In this document: positions 5,737 through 10,000 of the stretch, in pieces | Layout: each line of letters begins with the position of its first letter | Position numbering within the stretch: the first letter of the stretch is position 1 | From: Anaerolinea sp. | GTDB lineage: Bacteria > Chloroflexota > Anaerolineae > Anaerolineales > Anaerolineaceae | Direction of reading: 5' to 3' | Assembly (NCBI GenBank): GCA_020216845.1 | Contig: JAIWNK010000087.1 | Span: forward strand, 1-10,000 | Length of the DNA stretch: 10,000 nt | The notes under the pieces: model-generated | The model's database searches: none | The model's input: only the letters and a program-made list of their open reading frames with translations | What the model was told of the DNA's origin: nothing | Position numbers and translations under genes: made by a program

Positions 5737-6918
5737 TTAAGAGGTAAAGCGCTGGTAAAAGACGGCTAGCTGGGCGCGCACCAGGTTGATTTCAGCTCGT
5801 TGCTGAATCAGTTTCAGGTTGAGTTCGGCTGCCTGATGGCGTAGGGTGGGATTGGTGAGTGCCAGGACGATGGCTTCGGCCAATGCTTGCGGGTTGTGAG
5901 GATCTACCAGCAGGCCATTGATGCCGGGCGTAATCCATTCGCGCAGTGATTCAATATCGCCGGCGATTGGCAGGCAGCCGCAGGCCATGGCTTCTAGCAG
6001 GGTGTTGGGGGTGCCGTCGTGGGTGGTGATGGAAAGGGTGATGTCGGAATGGCTGAAGAGATTCCACAAGGCGGGTTGTGGCAGCCCAGCAAGCAGGCGC
6101 AGATTTGGTGGGCGGTGGATGCGATTGGCCCAGTGTTCAGCCTCGGCCTGACCGGCCATGCCCGGGCAGACGAAGCAGACGTTTGGCCAGCGTTGCAAGA
6201 CGAGGGGAATGGCCTGAAAGAAGGTGTCGGTGCGGGCGTAGGCGGGGCGAATGCCGCGCGGGTTGATGATGAGGGGGACATCACCGGGCAGCTCTGCCGG
6301 TAGTTCCGTAGCAATGCGCCCCATTTCGGTCAGGTCAATTCCACCAGATGTGAGGATGTTGAGCGTGGGCCGGTTGGGGTCAAACCCCCATTGTGGTGCC
6401 AGGCGGATGTCACGTCCGGCATCGGTGATCAGTCCGTCGGCGCGGCGCAGGGCGCGTCGGGTCCAGGCGCTCATGAGCGGTGAGGCCGGCGCGTGCAGTG
6501 TCAGGTCGTTGCCCCAGGTGGAGAGAATCAATGGGGTGTTGGCAGGGGTATAACTGGCCAACATGCCCTCGAACGGAATGCGCAGCGCATGGACAAGATC
6601 GGGTTTAATTTCTTTGACCAGGCGGGCCAAACGCTTGCCACTGAGGGGCAAGGTGAGTGGGCCAAGCAGGTAGCGCCCGGAAAGGAAAAGGCGGCGAAAA
6701 CGGCTGATCAGGGGCCTCAGCGCGCTGGCGCGTCCGGTGCTGTTGCCGGAGGCAGCCCCGCCGAAGGCGGTTGATAAGATGATCGTTTGTTCAACGCCGG
6801 GTAGAGGTGTGCAAGGGAAGGTGGAGATGAGGGTGACGCGATGCCCGAGTGCCAGCACGCCGGGTATCCAACGGCGGGTAATGGGGCTGCGACCATCAGC
6901 AACAATGAGAATATGCAT
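5737..6918 (-). CDS. GT4-type glycosyltransferase (GT-B fold), first of an adjacent pair by position
   Basis: A 393-residue retaining glycosyltransferase of the GT-B fold, CAZy GT4-like, which moves a sugar from a nucleotide sugar to a glycan or lipid acceptor at the cytoplasmic face of the membrane. The N-terminus MHILIVADGRSP opens the first Rossmann domain. STWGNDL (133-139) is the typical acceptor-side motif. The donor domain has DGTPNTLLEAMACGCLPIA near 301-319, where Asp301 and Glu309 take the place of the EX7E pair, a common GT4 variant. No transmembrane segment or signal peptide is obvious. The start was set at 6918 by an AGGAG site seven bases upstream; the longer open frame to 7155 only shadows the preceding gene. 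It lies between the other glycosyltransferase (10-bp gap) and the methyltransferase (2-bp gap). Donor and acceptor are unknown. Confidence 0.88.
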   Translation of the reverse strand: MHILIVADGRSPITRRWIPGVLALGHRVTLISTFPCTPLPGVEQTIILSTAFGGAASGNSTGRASALRPLISRFRRLFLSGRYLLGPLTLPLSGKRLARLVKEIKPDLVHALRIPFEGMLASYTPANTPLILSTWGNDLTLHAPASPLMSAWTRRALRRADGLITDAGRDIRLAPQWGFDPNRPTLNILTSGGIDLTEMGRIATELPAELPGDVPLIINPRGIRPAYARTDTFFQAIPLVLQRWPNVCFVCPGMAGQAEAEHWANRIHRPPNLRLLAGLPQPALWNLFSHSDITLSITTHDGTPNTLLEAMACGCLPIAGDIESLREWITPGINGLLVDPHNPQALAEAIVLALTNPTLRHQAAELNLKLIQQRAEINLVRAQLAVFYQRFTS

Positions 6919-6925
6919 GAAAAAG

Positions 6926-6930
6926 CTCCT
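6926..6930 (-). promoter_or_regulatory. Strong ribosome binding site overlapping the upstream stop codon
   Basis: On the minus strand AGGAG is followed by seven bases and ATG 6918. The first two bases of AGGAG are the last two of the upstream gene's TAG stop (6931-6929), so termination of one glycosyltransferase places the ribosome on the site of the next. Confidence 0.75.
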
Positions 6931-8008
6931 ACAACACAGATTGGACGGCGGATGCAAACGCAGCGACCATCGTTTCCAGATTGATTTCTTCACGAACGAT
7001 GCGATATGAAGCCAGGCCCATGCGGCGCAGGCGCGACGCCTCGCGAGTTGCTTCGGCAATGGCAGCTTGAAGAGCGGTTCGATCGTTGGGGGGCACATTC
7101 CAGCCATTTTCGGGGCGCACCAGGTCGGATTGAGTGCCATCACCGGCGGCGACAATGACGGGGAGAGCCCGGCTCATGGCTTGTTGGATCGCCAAACCAC
7201 CGGTGCCGGGCAGGACAAATAAGTCAGCCTGATCGAGTAAGCGAATGAGTTCCTCACCATGTCGGGTGCCCCAGAAAACGGCATCGGGCAGAATTTGGGC
7301 CGCTTGAGCTTCGAGTGTGGCGCGCTCAGGCCCATCGCCCACAATCCAAAGTTGGGGTGGGGTGGGTTGTGCCGCGCAGGCTTGAATGAGCTGGTCTACA
7401 AGTTTGCGTGCTTGTAATCGCCCCACAAAAATGATGGTGGGACGGGCGTTGGCGAATTCTGGGGGACGTTGCGGAGCTGGTTCAGTTGGGCGTGCTGCAA
7501 CCGCATTTCGGGCGACGAAAATGCGGTCAGCACTTAGGCCAGCGGCGTGATATTGGTCTGCCCCTTGCTGACTGTAGGTAATCATGGCGTCAAATTGATG
7601 GAGGAAGCGCGCCCGCCAGGTGCTGCGCAGACGATTGGTGGGGGGGGCGCCCAAGCCCCACCCGATGACGGGGCGATGGCGGGCATGCATCCAACGGACG
7701 GCAAACGGGCTGAGGAGATAGCGCGGATTGGCTTCTAAAATCAGCACTTGTGGTTGCCAGGTTTCTAACCAGTGCAGCAGGCCGCTTTGCCAGCACAAAT
7801 ACCAGGGCTCTTTGAAGAAATGGCGGTTTTTGGCAATGGTCACTTGAGCCCCGGGAATTTCAAATTGATTCTCAACCATTTCGTGGGGGCGTGGCTGACC
7901 CGCAAAGATGCCCAGGCCTTGTGGGCAATCTGCGGCAAGCGCCTGGAAGAAGGGCGTGCGATAAACCGGCAGGACGCGTTGTTGTAGTCCGAGGCGAATG
8001 GGAATCAT
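6929..8008 (-). CDS. GT4-type glycosyltransferase with altered EX7E motif
   Basis: A 359-residue GT-B fold glycosyltransferase, distinct in sequence from its neighbour. The N-terminus LGLQQRVLPVYRTPFF and the FAGQPRPHE block belong to a GT4 clade I recognise from environmental bacteria. The donor domain shows FVGRLQARKLVDQL (194-207), VGDGPE (223-228) and LPGTGGLAIQQAM (266-278), followed by VAAGDGTQSDLV. At the place of the usual EX7E pair it has Gly and Gln (Gln276), so the catalytic acids of the standard motif are missing; this seems to be a clade feature rather than decay. The ATG is embedded in ATGA with the sbcC stop (8005-8008). There is no Shine-Dalgarno sequence, so translation is coupled to sbcC. 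Function is probably synthesis of a surface glycan or glycolipid; donor and acceptor are unknown. Confidence 0.87.
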   Translation of the reverse strand: MIPIRLGLQQRVLPVYRTPFFQALAADCPQGLGIFAGQPRPHEMVENQFEIPGAQVTIAKNRHFFKEPWYLCWQSGLLHWLETWQPQVLILEANPRYLLSPFAVRWMHARHRPVIGWGLGAPPTNRLRSTWRARFLHQFDAMITYSQQGADQYHAAGLSADRIFVARNAVAARPTEPAPQRPPEFANARPTIIFVGRLQARKLVDQLIQACAAQPTPPQLWIVGDGPERATLEAQAAQILPDAVFWGTRHGEELIRLLDQADLFVLPGTGGLAIQQAMSRALPVIVAAGDGTQSDLVRPENGWNVPPNDRTALQAAIAEATREASRLRRMGLASYRIVREEINLETMVAAFASAVQSVL

Positions 8009-10000
8009 AGCGAGATGACTTTGATTTGTGAGCCGATGGGCGCTTTTTCAACTTCGATGCGGGTGGGAAAAGCGTCTTTCATGCCTTCCAGGTGGGTGAT
8101 GACCAGGATGCGGGCAAAATCGTTGCGCACCAGGTGGATCGCTTCAATCAGGCGCTGAATGCCATCGGCATCCTGACTGCCAAAACCTTCGTCAATGACG
8201 AGCAGTTGCAACCGTGCCCCGGCACGTTGGGCCAGGACGCGCGACAGGGCCAGGCGGATGGCAAAGTTGACGCGGAAGGCTTCGCCGCCTGAGAACATTT
8301 CGTATTCGCGCGAGCCGGCGGAATCGCTGATGAGGATGTCGAGGGTCTCGCGTTTGTCATCACGAGATTTGTCTTTGTAATCGCGTTGGGTGACAAAACG
8401 GACAGACATGTTGCCATCGCTAAGCCGGTCAAGCAATTGGTTGGCATGTTCTTCAATTTCGGGCAAGGCTTGCTCAATCAGCAGGGCGGGAACACCATCT
8501 TTGCCGAAGGCTTGCTCGAGTGTTTTCAGACGGCTGATTTTGGCCGTGCATTCGGCACGTTGACGGTTCAAGTCAGCCTGACGGAGACGTAGATTGGTAA
8601 GGACGTTATATTTTTGTTGTGCTGCACCGACTACTTGATGTTGTTGCTTTTCTTTTTCCTGTAGGCGATAATATTCTGCTTCGACATCGTCCAGGTTGGG
8701 TAATTGGATGGCAAGAATGCTTTGTTCCAGTTGATGGTAACTTTGCTGCTGTGCTTCAAGTTTGGGGAGGCGAGTGTGCAGCTGTTGCTCGACGCGGTTA
8801 ATTTCGCCTTCAAGCGGGGTGAGAGCGGCGCGGGCTTTTTCCAATGTTTGCAGAGCTTGTTGGCTGGCACGTCCGGTTTGTTCGGCCTGACGGGCGGCCT
8901 GATGTGCCTGCGGGTCGTAGCCGAGTTGATGCAGGGCGGCGTCAATGCGGGCAAGCTCGGCGCGGGCCGCTTTGCAGAAATCTTCCTCTGCTAATTGGCG
9001 AGAGACTTCTAGCAGGCGCGGGGCAAATTGTTGCTCAAATTGCTGCACCGATTGTTGCAAGGTTTGCTGCCGTTCCAATAGGCCTGCCCAACGTTGACTG
9101 ACGGTTTGGTAAAGCGGTTCAAGATTTTGGATTTGTTTAATTTGCTGCCTGAGTTCTTCCTGACGTTGCGTGTTGGCAGCGATTGTGGCCTGATTGCTGC
9201 GGTGTTGATTGCCCATTTGCTCACCGGCGGCGCGCAAGCTCTGGATGAGTGTTTGACGGTCTTCGGGGCTGAGCGGGCGATTGCAGGTTGGGCAACAGCC
9301 ATGTGCGCCTTCAAGCGTTTCGATTTGTTGTTGAAGTTCGTACATGGCCTGTTTGAGCCGGGCCTGTTCAGATTTCAGCTCGCCGGCTTGCGCACTGAGC
9401 TGTTCCAGTTCTTGTTGGAAGCGGGTGCGTTGTGAAAGCTGTTCACGAAGGTCTTGCGATTCTGCTTCAGCTTTGGCAATTTGTTCGCCCAGGCTGATGA
9501 TTTGAGCTTTTTGTATTTTGGCTTGTTGTTGTTTTTCAAGCAGGCTTTTTTGTTCTTGTTGCAAGCGGGCGCGTTCGGTTTCAATTTCCGTTTGTGGGAC
9601 GTAACGTTGGCTTTGAAGGGCGCGGAATTTTTCGGCCAAAGTTTCCCATTCTTGCAGCTCGATAACCGTTTGCTGCCAGGCGAGGTATTGGGCTTGAATT
9701 GTGTCAGCTGTGCTTAGCGTAGCCAATAATTGTTGCCGCTCCGCCTGACGCTCTTGCAGCTGATGTTGTAATTGAGCAATTTGCTGACGTTCGTTTTCCA
9801 ATTGTTCTGCTTGCAGCTTGAGCATTTTGCGCTGTTCGCTCAGAGAATTGCTTTGTTGGCGCAGCCATTCAACCGTTTGGGCCTGTGCCTGACATTGATG
9901 CGAAAGCTCTTCCAGTATGCGCATCGCTTGCTGCAGGTTCTGTTTGCGTTGCGGTTCTTCGCTTAATTCGATCTCAATCTCAGCCAACTGTCCATCAATG
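8005..10000 (-). CDS. sbcC: SbcC-like exonuclease subunit (Rad50 family), C-terminal part; 5' end outside window
   Basis: SMC-like ATPase subunit of the SbcCD nuclease, which opens hairpins and trims blocked DNA ends. About 664 residues are visible; the frame is still open at the right edge (codons for IDGQ precede the TTG at 9987), so that TTG is not a true start. Numbering from that TTG, residues 1-229 are a Gln/Glu-rich coiled-coil arm. Residues 231-238 hold the zinc hook CCPTCNRP (CxxC at 232-235), and the returning coil runs to about 480. The C-terminal ATPase lobe has FSGGEAFRVNF (565-575, ABC signature), Walker B LLVIDEGFGSQDADG (595-609) and the switch histidine in ITHLEGM (His632). 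Walker A and the first arm lie beyond 10000, where sbcD is also expected. It heads the visible part of a minus-strand operon with two glycosyltransferases and a methyltransferase. RecN is excluded by the hook; other Rad50-like nucleases remain possible. Confidence 0.93.
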   Translation of the reverse strand, partial: IDGQLAEIEIELSEEPQRKQNLQQAMRILEELSHQCQAQAQTVEWLRQQSNSLSEQRKMLKLQAEQLENERQQIAQLQHQLQERQAERQQLLATLSTADTIQAQYLAWQQTVIELQEWETLAEKFRALQSQRYVPQTEIETERARLQQEQKSLLEKQQQAKIQKAQIISLGEQIAKAEAESQDLREQLSQRTRFQQELEQLSAQAGELKSEQARLKQAMYELQQQIETLEGAHGCCPTCNRPLSPEDRQTLIQSLRAAGEQMGNQHRSNQATIAANTQRQEELRQQIKQIQNLEPLYQTVSQRWAGLLERQQTLQQSVQQFEQQFAPRLLEVSRQLAEEDFCKAARAELARIDAALHQLGYDPQAHQAARQAEQTGRASQQALQTLEKARAALTPLEGEINRVEQQLHTRLPKLEAQQQSYHQLEQSILAIQLPNLDDVEAEYYRLQEKEKQQHQVVGAAQQKYNVLTNLRLRQADLNRQRAECTAKISRLKTLEQAFGKDGVPALLIEQALPEIEEHANQLLDRLSDGNMSVRFVTQRDYKDKSRDDKRETLDILISDSAGSREYEMFSGGEAFRVNFAIRLALSRVLAQRAGARLQLLVIDEGFGSQDADGIQRLIEAIHLVRNDFARILVITHLEGMKDAFPTRIEVEKAPIGSQIKVISL

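Noticed and set aside
6919..7155. 79-residue N-terminal extension of the 5737-6918 glycosyltransferase
   Set aside because: It only shadows the 3' end of the upstream glycosyltransferase in another frame, is unlike any GT4 N-terminus, and the ATG at 6918 has a strong ribosome site before MHILIV.
9040..9800. Low-complexity TTG/TGC-rich stretches on the plus strand as a DNA repeat
   Set aside because: They are the reverse complement of Gln/Glu-rich coiled-coil codons of sbcC, not tandem repeats with a fixed unit.

Overview
The window is a gene-dense piece of a bacterial chromosome of moderately high GC content. It holds nine protein-coding genes, seven complete and one cut at each edge, and almost no non-coding DNA. 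The only real intergenic region is the 64-bp divergent gap at 3160-3223. There are no rRNA or tRNA genes, insertion sequences, CRISPR arrays or phage genes. From the protein style, especially the two GT4 glycosyltransferases, the phosphoglycerate-mutase-like phosphatase and the mosaic of short operons, my impression is a Chloroflexota (Anaerolineae-like) bacterium. That placement is inference with modest confidence, because no phylogenetic marker is present.

Layout. (1) 1-1310, plus strand: the C-terminal half of an MFS transporter, then a HAD-superfamily phosphatase/phosphomutase-like enzyme, probably one sugar-uptake/sugar-phosphate operon. (2) 1312-3159, minus strand: a DraG-type ADP-ribosylglycohydrolase, then a PlsC-like acyltransferase. 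Its 3' end meets the HAD gene with a single base between the two stop codons. (3) 3160-3223: a divergent promoter region with a near-consensus sigma-70 promoter whose -10 box lies in a palindrome readable on both strands. (4) 3224-5193, plus strand: rarA (replication-associated AAA+ ATPase) and a histidine phosphatase, joined by a GTGA overlap. (5) 5129-10000, minus strand: a tightly packed operon of sbcC (5' part outside the window), two GT4-type glycosyltransferases and a SAM-dependent methyltransferase. These junctions are a 4-bp overlap, a 10-bp gap and a 2-bp gap. The last gene overlaps the histidine phosphatase tail to tail by 65 bp.

How the genes may work together. RarA and SbcC are both genome-maintenance proteins (stalled forks; hairpin and end processing), but each is co-transcribed with small-molecule or envelope genes. 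The two glycosyltransferases and the methyltransferase look like a small glycan or glycolipid tailoring set. The ADP-ribosylglycohydrolase shares its control region with rarA, the one arrangement hinting at a regulatory or functional link between ADP-ribose removal and replication repair. I found no clearly new system. The most interesting points are the symmetric divergent promoter, the sbcC-glycosyltransferase coupling, and catalytic-motif substitutions in the HAD, PlsC-like and one GT4 protein.
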